Part shown: in pieces, positions 1 through 5,372 of the stretch
Layout of the letters: the number at the start of each line of letters is the position of its first letter
How positions within the stretch are numbered: the stretch's first letter is position 1
Assembly: GCF_938017615.1 (NCBI RefSeq)
Contig: NZ_CALIJA010000107.1
Span: 1 to 6,387, forward strand
Source: an uncultured Campylobacter sp.
Lineage (GTDB): Bacteria > Campylobacterota > Campylobacteria > Campylobacterales > Campylobacteraceae
Reading direction: 5' to 3'
Length of the DNA: 6,387 nucleotides
Position numbers and translations under genes: made by a program
The notes under the pieces: model-generated
What the model was told of the DNA's origin: nothing
Databases searched by the model: none
The model's input: only the letters and a program-made list of their open reading frames with translations

Positions 1-2
1 GA

Positions 3-1205
3 ACGGATAAAATTTGCCTACAAAAGACGAGCTACAAAACAGAGGGTGGCGCCGTGCCGAGCTACGAATATGAAGTGAACCAAAACTACGACGCCAAAAC
101 CCGCCGCTTAGAAAAAATTTACAGAAAAAGCAGCGAAGAGGGAGCGTCCGTATCGAAAAGCTTTAGCAAATTTGACGAAAACGGCGAGCGCGAGATCGAA
201 AATGTCGAATATGACTGGGACGCAAATACAAACAAATTACGCGAAACGGCGATAAGCAAGCAGGAGATCGCTGCTGACGGCTCGAAAATTTATTTTAGTC
301 TGCAAAAGGACGGCAAGCTATACGAGGGTGAAAAAGCCGTCGAAAAGCGCGAAGGCAAAACGGAAATTTTGCAAAATTTCACGCTAAAAAAGGGCAGATG
401 GACGCCGACGCACCTTACAAAAAGGATTGTCGATGAAAGCGACAGAAACAATTTCGTAGCGACCTATGAATGGGATGCTAAAGCGAAAAAATGGGCTCCG
501 TACGAAAAATCGATATATCACTACAACGGCGATGTTTACGCAGGCTCCGAAGGCTACGCGTGGCGCGGCAAATGGGTACCGCTTAAAAAACATACCGTCT
601 TTACGGCAGCGGACGGAACGCGCAGCGAGATAAATTTTATATGGAAGGACGGTGTCTGGCAGCGCGATGAAAAAATCTTGCGCAAGATCGAGCCTAAGTA
701 TAGGCGCTTTAGCGAGCTAAGATCGCGCTGGGACGCCGCAAAAAACGAGTGGAGAGAGTACTACAAAAACGTGCACGAGGAGACCGAGGAAGGCAGGCCT
801 CTGCGCGAGCAAACCGTGCTTTGGCGCGAGGAGCTGCAGCGCTGGGAGGTCGTGTTTGAAAACGAGTTTAGCTACGACGCGCGCGGCAACGTGATAAAAA
901 ATCGCGCGGCTTCCGACGGCAAGCAGTACGAGTATATCTACGACTACGACGAGGCGGACAACAACATCTCGATCATCCTGCGCGAGCCTGATGAGAGCGG
1001 CAAATGGCACGAGACGCAAAGGACGCAAAACGTCTTTGAGCGGGGCATTTTAGCGCACGACGTCCTGGATCGCGGCTTCATCGGCGATTACATAGCTACG
1101 GACGAAAACGCGATCAAAAGCAGCAAGCAGTATTTTCTAAAGGACGGCGAGTTTAAGCTAAACGAAACTCGCGAGTGGGTTTACGGAAAATGCGGGCCGC
1201 AATAA
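3..1205 (+). CDS. Trp/Asp hairpin-repeat protein, 5' end outside window
   Basis: Function not recognised. The frame is open from the left edge of the window, so this is most likely the 3' part of a longer gene. A GTG at 54 behind AGAGGG (41-46) is a possible internal or alternative start, but the protein has no signal peptide there and the upstream codons read smoothly. Counting from that GTG, the protein (383 residues) is made of short aromatic hairpins: W55-D..L62, L83-QKDGKLY, KKGRW at 112-116, W140-D..KW147, W170-RGKW, W197-KDGVW, W226-D..EW233, W257-REELQRW and a later GKW at 316-318. They recur about every 28 residues, and the longer WDA-type hairpins recur about every 85 (55, 140, 226, 311). 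This suggests an elongated beta-rich repeat fold, superficially like YD/RHS-type hairpins but without their consensus. It is hydrophilic, with no membrane segment seen. A broken gene starts 15 bases downstream. That it is coding is nearly certain; the function is unknown. Confidence 0.85.
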   Translation, partial: TDKICLQKTSYKTEGGAVPSYEYEVNQNYDAKTRRLEKIYRKSSEEGASVSKSFSKFDENGEREIENVEYDWDANTNKLRETAISKQEIAADGSKIYFSLQKDGKLYEGEKAVEKREGKTEILQNFTLKKGRWTPTHLTKRIVDESDRNNFVATYEWDAKAKKWAPYEKSIYHYNGDVYAGSEGYAWRGKWVPLKKHTVFTAADGTRSEINFIWKDGVWQRDEKILRKIEPKYRRFSELRSRWDAAKNEWREYYKNVHEETEEGRPLREQTVLWREELQRWEVVFENEFSYDARGNVIKNRAASDGKQYEYIYDYDEADNNISIILREPDESGKWHETQRTQNVFERGILAHDVLDRGFIGDYIATDENAIKSSKQYFLKDGEFKLNETREWVYGKCGPQ

Positions 1206-1220
1206 AATTTGGAAAACCTC

Positions 1221-1778
1221 ATGAACGAGCCTTATATCGTTAAAATTTCAGATAGCGACGCGATGATGTTCGGCTGAGAAGCGGACGAGCGGGTGCGCGA
1301 ATTTGCCGCTAAATTTGACGGCTGGGAGTACGAAAGCGAGTTTGAGCGGACCAGCTATCTGCTCGGAACGGACGTTTTTATCGAGGTCGCGAGCGAGTAG
1401 AGCTTAAATGAAGGCACCTTACGCGCTCAAATTCCAACCGAAAAGGCTTTGGACGCTGACGGCGGCACGACGTTTTTAAGCCTGCGCGAATGGGACGGCA
1501 AAGAGCACTGGCGGGTTCGCGCGAGCGATGAAATTTTACGCGCCATCAGCGAGGACGAGGACGGCGGCGCGGCGTATCTGCTCCTTAGCCCGCGACATAT
1601 CGCCGCAGAGGAGCTGCGAAACGCCTTTGAGGGCAGAGCGCCGCAGGAATTTGCGCGCATTATCGAAGCTCTCGAAGCCAAATACGACTGTAAAGACCGA
1701 ATGCTCTGCTACGTCGTTTGCTATTTTACGCCGAAAGGCAAAGAGGGGATGTGGACGGACTTCGGCGTGCAAATTTAA
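1221..1778 (+). pseudogene. Small acidic protein gene broken by two in-frame stops
   Basis: An ATG at 1221, 15 bases after the preceding stop and behind a weak GGAAAA, opens a frame reading MNEPYIVKISDSDAMMFG. It hits TGA at 1275-1277, continues as EADERVREFAAKFDGWEYES to a TAG at 1398-1400, and then runs in the same frame to TAA at 1776-1778. All three pieces have the composition of their coding neighbours (acidic, aromatic-rich). The last piece, ending in KGKEGMWTDFGVQI, has no credible start of its own: the first TTG at 1449 lacks a properly spaced ribosome-binding site. The simplest reading is a gene of about 185 codons killed by two nonsense mutations; the TGA could once have been TGG (Trp). 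No domain was recognised. Alternatives are a separately translated C-terminal protein of about 109 residues, or sequencing errors, though two independent errors are less likely. Confidence 0.7.
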
Positions 1779-1929
1779 AGCGCGGCGGATTAAATTTAAA
1801 TTTGTCTGCGCAGCGCGCTTGCGCCGAATAGCGAGAGTTTGATCTTGCGTGCAAAACCTGCGCCGTATGGGGCAAGTGAAATTAAGCAATGAAATTTAAA
1901 ATCGCCGCGACGATCGAAATGGGGTCAAA

Positions 1930-2384
1930 ATGATAAAATCCATAAAATTTGAGGGCGAAAGCATCGAGGAGCTGGAGGTTTGGTACTACGCCCCAAAGCA
2001 CGAATGTAGCGCCGCAGAGTTCGCGCAGCAGTGCGGCAAGCTCGTACGCGCGGACTTTGGGCTTGCCTCCCTTTACGAGATAAAATTTGAAAAATTCAAG
2101 TCCTGCGAGCCCGATGATTTTATGAAAGAGCGGATAACGGCTGCTTTGAGCGCGGCGGCTCTATCAGGCGAGCCTCGAAATTTCGCAATGGGCGGCGAGA
2201 ACGACTGGGACTGGCAGGAGTGCTCGTTTGAGGCGAGCGGACAGCGATTTTTACGTATCTGGGCAACGTCGGCTTAATAAATTTAGCCCCGCTAGCGGGC
2301 TTTGAGGCGAAGTGCGAGTTTTTAAAATTTAAAGTTTCAAACGGCGCATACCATCGCGCCGAAACGCATTTCATCGAGCCTTAA
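1930..2384 (+). pseudogene. Small hypothetical gene with a one-base frameshift in a T-run
   Basis: The ATG at 1930 follows a weak GGGG (1921-1924). The frame runs 115 codons to TAA at 2275-2277, ending in an unconvincing RIWATSA. In the -1 frame from about 2248, coding continues past that stop as TYLGNVGLINLAPLAGFEAK (2253-2312) and on to a C-terminus HRAETHFIEP before TAA at 2382-2384. The switch lies at five Ts (2248-2252). A sixth T would join the two parts into one 151-residue protein reading GQRF-F-TYLGNVG. Visible features of the N-terminal part are an acidic start (EGESIEELEVWYY), cysteines at 26, 35, 59 and 98, and a DWDW motif at 92-95. No family was recognised. It could be a true pseudogene, a sequencing error at a homopolymer, or less likely a programmed -1 shift at ATTTTTA, which is a poor match to the XXXYYYZ slippery rule. 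Confidence 0.75.
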
Positions 2385-2461
2385 ATTTTAAAATTTCGGT
2401 CGCGAGCTTTCGGATTTTAAAATTTAAACGGCGCTGGGCTTTGAGGTGCAGCGCGAATTTT
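2297..2461 (+). repeat. Imperfect direct repeat pair (2297-2322 and 2436-2461)
   Basis: Two 26-base copies share GGGCTTTGAGG exactly and differ at four later positions, ending in GCGA(G/A)TTTT. The left copy lies in the -1 frame C-terminal part of the broken gene (GFEAKCEF). The right copy lies in the spacer and translates as GFEVQREF. The match at protein level suggests a duplicated and decayed gene end rather than a DNA-level element. Confidence 0.5.
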
Positions 2462-2646
2462 GCGGCGCGGTAAAATAGCAGCGCAAACGATAAAAAACGG
2501 CGCTCGCTAAGTAGAATTTTATAAAAGTTGAATGCGGCGCGCCGTATTTAGGACGCAAAAAGCTTAAACGGGCTTAGGAAGTAAATTTCGATCTAAATTT
2601 AGGCGAGACGCCAAAAATTTTAAAATTTAAACGCAAGGAGTGAAAA
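2385..2646 (+). other. AT-rich spacer with repeated words and a possible gene fragment
   Basis: No intact gene is visible in these 262 bases. The stretch carries two exact copies of ATTTTAAAATTTAAACG (2414-2430 and 2617-2633) and a related TTTTAAAATTT at 2386-2396. A short piece at 2431-2478 reads ALGFEVQREFCGAVK and then stops; it resembles the GFEAKCEF segment of the broken gene to its left and may be the remains of a duplicated copy. TATAAA at 2520-2525 and TAAAAT at 2621-2626 are possible -10 boxes for the next gene, neither with a convincing -35. Confidence 0.5.
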
Positions 2647-3003
2647 ATGGATGTTTTGCAGAGTTTCGGGCAGGAGTATGTGCGACAGCTCAGAGACGGG
2701 TCGCTGGCGTGGTTGGATGCGGTTATGAGCGGGCGGATGAAAGGCGCTCGGTGCGAGCGGCTGTATGCATCGATAGCAGAGTTTTCGCCGCAGCAAAGGG
2801 AGGCGCTAAGGACGCTTTGCGCGCATCTTACCGATCACGTCCTGCATGAGACGCTAAGCTTTTTCGAGCAAAGCGAGCGCTGGCGGCTTGCGGACGAGGC
2901 AGGCGAAAATCTAGCCGAGCTCTCGGACGGGCTTTGCGGCGAGCTCTACGGCGAGGACGGCTGGATAGAGAGATTTAGCGGCTATCCCGCGAGCCTAAAA
3001 TAA
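2647..3003 (+). CDS. Conserved-looking small acidic cytosolic protein, function unknown
   Basis: A 118-residue protein with an excellent AAGGAG (2635-2640) six bases before the ATG at 2647, which fixes the start. It has no signal peptide or membrane segment, so it is probably cytosolic. The first two thirds look helical (QEYVRQLRDGSLAWLDAVMS, then FSPQQREALRTLCAHLTDHV), with His60, His64 and His67 close together. The C-terminal part is dense in Glu/Gly/Trp: ELSDGLCGELYGEDGWIERF, then SGYPASL. That part has the look of a conserved family signature, but I cannot name the family. The composition is acidic. Its position after two broken small genes fits an immunity-like or accessory array, which is inference only. 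The lipoprotein gene starts 61 bases downstream on the same strand and may be cotranscribed. Confidence 0.85.
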   Translation: MDVLQSFGQEYVRQLRDGSLAWLDAVMSGRMKGARCERLYASIAEFSPQQREALRTLCAHLTDHVLHETLSFFEQSERWRLADEAGENLAELSDGLCGELYGEDGWIERFSGYPASLK

Positions 3004-3064
3004 TGCCCTACGGATTACGTGCCTGAGCGCCCTGCTTTGAGACAAATTTATTTGAAGGGAAAAT

Positions 3065-3778
3065 ATGAAAAACCTATTTCTAGCCGCGCTTGCGGCATTA
3101 GCATTTAGCGGCTGCGCGGGCTTAAAATGCGGCGCAAAAGACGGACGAGACGTCGCCGAGATCGACGTGCCCGAAGATGGCTGGACGAGATACCTAGGCA
3201 CCGACGGCGAGATCAAGGAGGTCGCGTTTTTCACGGCATTTTTCTCGGGGCAGTTCCGCCCACACCCAAAAGATGGCGAAAAGATCGGCTTCGTGCTTAC
3301 CAAAAAGAGCGGCGAACGCATACCGATAAGGCTCGGCAATATGTATAAGGCGGCAGACGGCGCATTTGCGCTCGCGGATCTTGACGCGGAGGCCAGCGTA
3401 TGGCGCGGAGCCCGGGAACTACGCGGAGCGAAACGGGTAAAATTTTACAAATTTCAAGAAGACAGCGTCAAAGTGACGGACTATGAGGCGCAAGGCGGGC
3501 TTTGCGAGGCGTTTTACGCAGGCGAAAAGATAAGCGTCAAAAGCGTGCTAAGCCGCCACACGAGCAAGTCTGGCGGGACTAGCGGCGAAATTTCCACCGT
3601 GCAGACGCAGGGCGAAATATCGCGCGACGTCGTCAAGGCTTTAAACTCGCACGAAAAGCCGTCGCCGCAAAGCTCTAGCAAAAATTTAGCGAACAAAAAG
3701 AGCGCCGCGCAAAAAACCGATAGCGAGGCGTTAAAACCGGAGGCAGAGGCGCTAAAAAATATTATCTGCTACAGATAA
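3065..3778 (+). CDS. Putative lipoprotein with disordered tail, function unknown
   Basis: A 237-residue protein. The ATG at 3065 has GAAGGGA (3054-3060) just upstream. The N-terminus MKNLFLAALAALAFSGC is a lipoprotein signal: two residues and a Lys, a hydrophobic stretch, then the lipobox FSGC, so Cys17 is the expected lipidated residue and the mature protein should be membrane-anchored on the periplasmic or outer face. The mature part looks globular to about residue 165, with DGWTRYLGTDGEIKEVAFFT at 38-57, KKSGERIPIRLGNMY at 80-94 and cysteines at 22 and 147. From about 166 to the end it is Ser/Lys/Ala/Gln-rich and probably disordered. No family was recognised. The next gene, ecotin, has its own promoter candidates in an 84-base gap, so cotranscription is not required. 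Confidence 0.85.
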   Translation: MKNLFLAALAALAFSGCAGLKCGAKDGRDVAEIDVPEDGWTRYLGTDGEIKEVAFFTAFFSGQFRPHPKDGEKIGFVLTKKSGERIPIRLGNMYKAADGAFALADLDAEASVWRGARELRGAKRVKFYKFQEDSVKVTDYEAQGGLCEAFYAGEKISVKSVLSRHTSKSGGTSGEISTVQTQGEISRDVVKALNSHEKPSPQSSSKNLANKKSAAQKTDSEALKPEAEALKNIICYR

Positions 3779-3796
3779 AAACAAAGTCGATTGAAA

Positions 3797-3829
3797 TTTC
3801 AGTTTAATGAGTAAAAATTTTGCTAAAAT
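3797..3829 (+). promoter_or_regulatory. Two candidate -10 elements upstream of ecotin
   Basis: TTTCAGTTTAAT (3797-3808) matches, apart from one base, the element TTTCAGTATAAT in front of the yeaK-like gene. TGCTAAAAT (3821-3829) is an extended -10 (TG-N-TAAAAT) after a T-run. Both lie in the AT-rich gap before the AAGGAG (3851-3856) of the ecotin gene. No -35 is obvious, as is usual for Campylobacter sigma-70 promoters. Which one is used cannot be decided from sequence. Confidence 0.5.
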
Positions 3830-3862
3830 TTTAAATAAAAATATCTTTTCAAGGAGTAAAGT

Positions 3863-4288
3863 ATGAGAAAAAGCGTTTTATTCTTCCTCTTGCCGCTGTT
3901 TTTATTCGGCGGCGAAGCGCAAAAGCAGCTAAACGTCTTTGAGCTAACGCCGTCAAAGATGCCGCCGCAGCAGTTTAAGGTCGAAGCGGTCTTTTCAAAA
4001 GAGATCGAAGCCGACTGCAACGACGCGTATCTGATCGGCGGCAAAATAGAGCAAAAAGAGGGCGCGGACGGGCTTTATTACGAGTTTAGCGGCGGCAACG
4101 AACTTGCTCAAACGCTGATGCTGTGCAAAACCGAGAAGCAAAAAAAATGGGTCTATTATGAGCTTGGAGCGCCTTTTTTCTACACTTCGGGCGAAATTAG
4201 AATTTTAGCGCCCAAAGACGTCAAGGTCGAGCTTAAAATTTACGAGCTCGTAGAGAGCAAAGAGCCTAAAATCCGCAAGATGAAATAA
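3863..4288 (+). CDS. eco: Ecotin-family periplasmic serine protease inhibitor
   Basis: Ecotin is a dimeric periplasmic inhibitor of trypsin-fold serine proteases such as trypsin, chymotrypsin and neutrophil elastase; it is thought to shield bacteria from host or foreign proteases. The 141-residue length fits the family. Residues 1 to about 19 (MRKSVLFFLLPLFLFGGEA) are a signal peptide. The core lines up with E. coli ecotin as I recall it: QLNVFELTP near the start, then KVEAVF...EADCN...GGKIEQK, the TLMLC loop (84-88), and KDVKVELKIYEL near the end. Cys52 and Cys88 correspond to the disulfide that props up the inhibitory loop. Counting back from Cys88, P1 is Leu85 and P1' Met86, where E. coli has Met-Met. 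The secondary-site WGYDYY-like loop is shortened to DGLYYEF. AAGGAG (3851-3856) sets the start. Ecotins are known from C. rectus and C. showae. Confidence 0.92.
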   Translation: MRKSVLFFLLPLFLFGGEAQKQLNVFELTPSKMPPQQFKVEAVFSKEIEADCNDAYLIGGKIEQKEGADGLYYEFSGGNELAQTLMLCKTEKQKKWVYYELGAPFFYTSGEIRILAPKDVKVELKIYELVESKEPKIRKMK

Positions 4289-4472
4289 TTTCGCAAGAAG
4301 CAGGGCGAACCGAGCTTATACGTGACGGAATTTCCGCCGCGCAATAGATTTTTCATCGCGCAATGGTTTTGCGCGCAGGCGAGACAAATTCTACGGCGAA
4401 GAATGGAATTTCGGCATCAATGGGTCATTTGGTTAAAATTTCAGTATAATTTTGCAAAAATAAGGAGAGAGC
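4289..4472 (+). other. Intergenic stretch with possible decayed coding fragment
   Basis: This 184-base gap separates ecotin and the yeaK-like gene. Bases 4383-4436 in one frame read DKFYGEEWNFGINGSFG and then TAA, which looks like a real C-terminus, but no start or upstream body is visible (a TGA lies in the same frame near 4321). The last 40 bases hold the promoter and RBS of the next gene. No terminator hairpin with a T-run was found after ecotin. Confidence 0.35.
4437..4450 (+). promoter_or_regulatory. Promoter of the yeaK-like gene (TATAAT -10)
   Basis: A perfect TATAAT (4445-4450) inside TTTCAGTATAAT sits 11 bases before AAGGAG (4462-4467). Transcription would start near 4457 and give a very short leader of about 16 bases. 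No canonical -35 is present; the upstream DNA is AT-rich (GGTTAAAATTTC), as is typical for Campylobacter. Confidence 0.7.
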
Positions 4473-5174
4473 ATGTCAGAGAGAATTTTTGAAAGCCTAA
4501 AAGAGCTTTTGACGCAGCAGGGGGCGCGCTTCCGCGTCATAGCTCACGAAAGCGCGGGCACCTCCGCCGAAGTCGCCAAAATCCGCGGCACGCAGCTAGG
4601 ACAAGGCGCAAAGGCGCTGGTTTGCACGATCAAGGGCTTTAAGGATGGGCAAATCTCTTTCGCGCAAAATTTAAATTTAGCAAACGCCAATGACGCGCAA
4701 AACCCCAACGCTTCTTGCGTTGCAACCGCTCAAGGCTGCGAAAACGGCGCCTGCGCGGGAAATTTAGCTTTAACCGCCGATCAAATCTGCGCAAACGTAC
4801 CGCAGCAGCTGAAGCTTCCTAGCGACAAACCCGCGGGTAGAAACGGCAGAATTTACGTCCTAGCGGTCTTCGCAGCCGATCATAAAACCGATCTAAAGCG
4901 CTTGGCAGAGGGGCTCGGCGGCACGAAAGCATCGCTCGTAAGCTCCGATGAAGTGGGCGATCTCACGGACTGCGTCATCGGCTCGGTGCCGCCTTTTAGC
5001 TTCCACGACAAGCTGCTGCTAATCGCCGATCCGTCGCTATTCGGACGCTTTGATGAGATCGCTTTCAACGCGGGCTTGCTCGATCACTCGATCATCCTAA
5101 ACGCACAGGATTACGCGCGCATCGCAGCTCCGCGCATCGTTAGCTTCACTGAAAAGGCTACGGAAGACGAATAG
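4473..5174 (+). CDS. yeaK: YeaK/YbaK-family aminoacyl-tRNA deacylase with large insertion
   Basis: Family members hydrolyse wrongly charged aminoacyl-tRNA in trans in the cytosol; E. coli YeaK acts on mis-serylated or related tRNAs. Motifs shared with YeaK as I recall it: FRVIAHESAGTSAEVAKIRG (20-39), LGQGAKALVC (42-51) with the likely key Lys47, YVLAVFAAD (128-136), LTDCVIGSVPPFSFH (164-178) and DPSLFGRFDEIAFNAG (186-201). The order is complete, so the enzyme is probably active. The oddity is length: 233 residues against about 165. The extra 65 or so lie between KG (54-55) and YVLAV (128), where E. coli has only a short turn. The insert is Asn/Ala/Gln-rich and carries Cys82, Cys89, Cys94 and Cys106. 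It stays in frame with normal codon use, so it is not an obvious mobile insertion. AAGGAG at 4462-4467 fixes the start. The exact amino-acid specificity cannot be read from the sequence. Confidence 0.9.
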   Translation: MSERIFESLKELLTQQGARFRVIAHESAGTSAEVAKIRGTQLGQGAKALVCTIKGFKDGQISFAQNLNLANANDAQNPNASCVATAQGCENGACAGNLALTADQICANVPQQLKLPSDKPAGRNGRIYVLAVFAADHKTDLKRLAEGLGGTKASLVSSDEVGDLTDCVIGSVPPFSFHDKLLLIADPSLFGRFDEIAFNAGLLDHSIILNAQDYARIAAPRIVSFTEKATEDE

Positions 5175-5320
5175 CAGCGCATCGTCCGTTTCACACAAGA
5201 GGAAGATTCGGATTAAATTAACCCAAAAGCAAGGGTAGAAAAAGACAGTGCGAGAGTGGTTGTAAAAAGGGCGCTTTGATTTTTGATCTTTTTTTCTTCA
5301 TATTAATAAGGCTTTAAAAT

Positions 5321-5332
5321 TTTCAGTATGAT
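5321..5332 (+). promoter_or_regulatory. Candidate promoter of the six-Cys secreted protein gene
   Basis: TTTCAGTATGAT (5321-5332) matches the TTTCAGTATAAT of the yeaK-like promoter in 11 of 12 bases and lies in a similar AT-rich setting, after TTTAAAA. An ATG inside it (5328) would otherwise be the longest-frame start, so promoter and that start exclude one another. A transcript beginning near 5339 would still include the RBS at 5361-5367 and the ATG at 5373. Confidence 0.5.
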
Positions 5333-5372
5333 TAGGAGAAAAGGGATCACGACCGAAACAAGGGGGAATGCT

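Noticed and set aside
717..1028. Minus-strand open frame of 103 codons
   Set aside because: It lies wholly inside the repeat-protein gene and its Val/Arg/Leu-rich product is the usual shadow of a GC-rich coding strand.
1528..1889. Overlapping open frames on both strands over the broken gene
   Set aside because: Their products are Arg/Ala/Ser-rich, without RBS, and compete with a frame whose composition fits its neighbours.
1889..1933. A 14-codon ORF overlapping the next start as ATGA
   Set aside because: It is too short to judge, has no RBS and stops lie just upstream; translational coupling cannot be supported.
2248..2254. Programmed -1 ribosomal frameshift at ATTTTTA
   Set aside because: The heptamer does not fit XXXYYYZ and no downstream pseudoknot was seen; a lost T is simpler. 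Kept only as an alternative.
2285..2301. AGCCC...GGGCT hairpin followed by TTT as a terminator after the 115-codon frame
   Set aside because: The T-run is only three bases and the hairpin lies inside the -1 frame continuation of the broken gene.
4289..4492. Open frame continuing past the ecotin stop to 4490
   Set aside because: Ecotin is already full length and the extension is rich in Arg, Trp and Phe with odd codons; it also runs through a promoter.
5225..5300. Terminator between the yeaK-like gene and the secreted protein gene
   Set aside because: A T-run is present near 5289-5295 but only weak 4-6 bp stems with long loops precede it.
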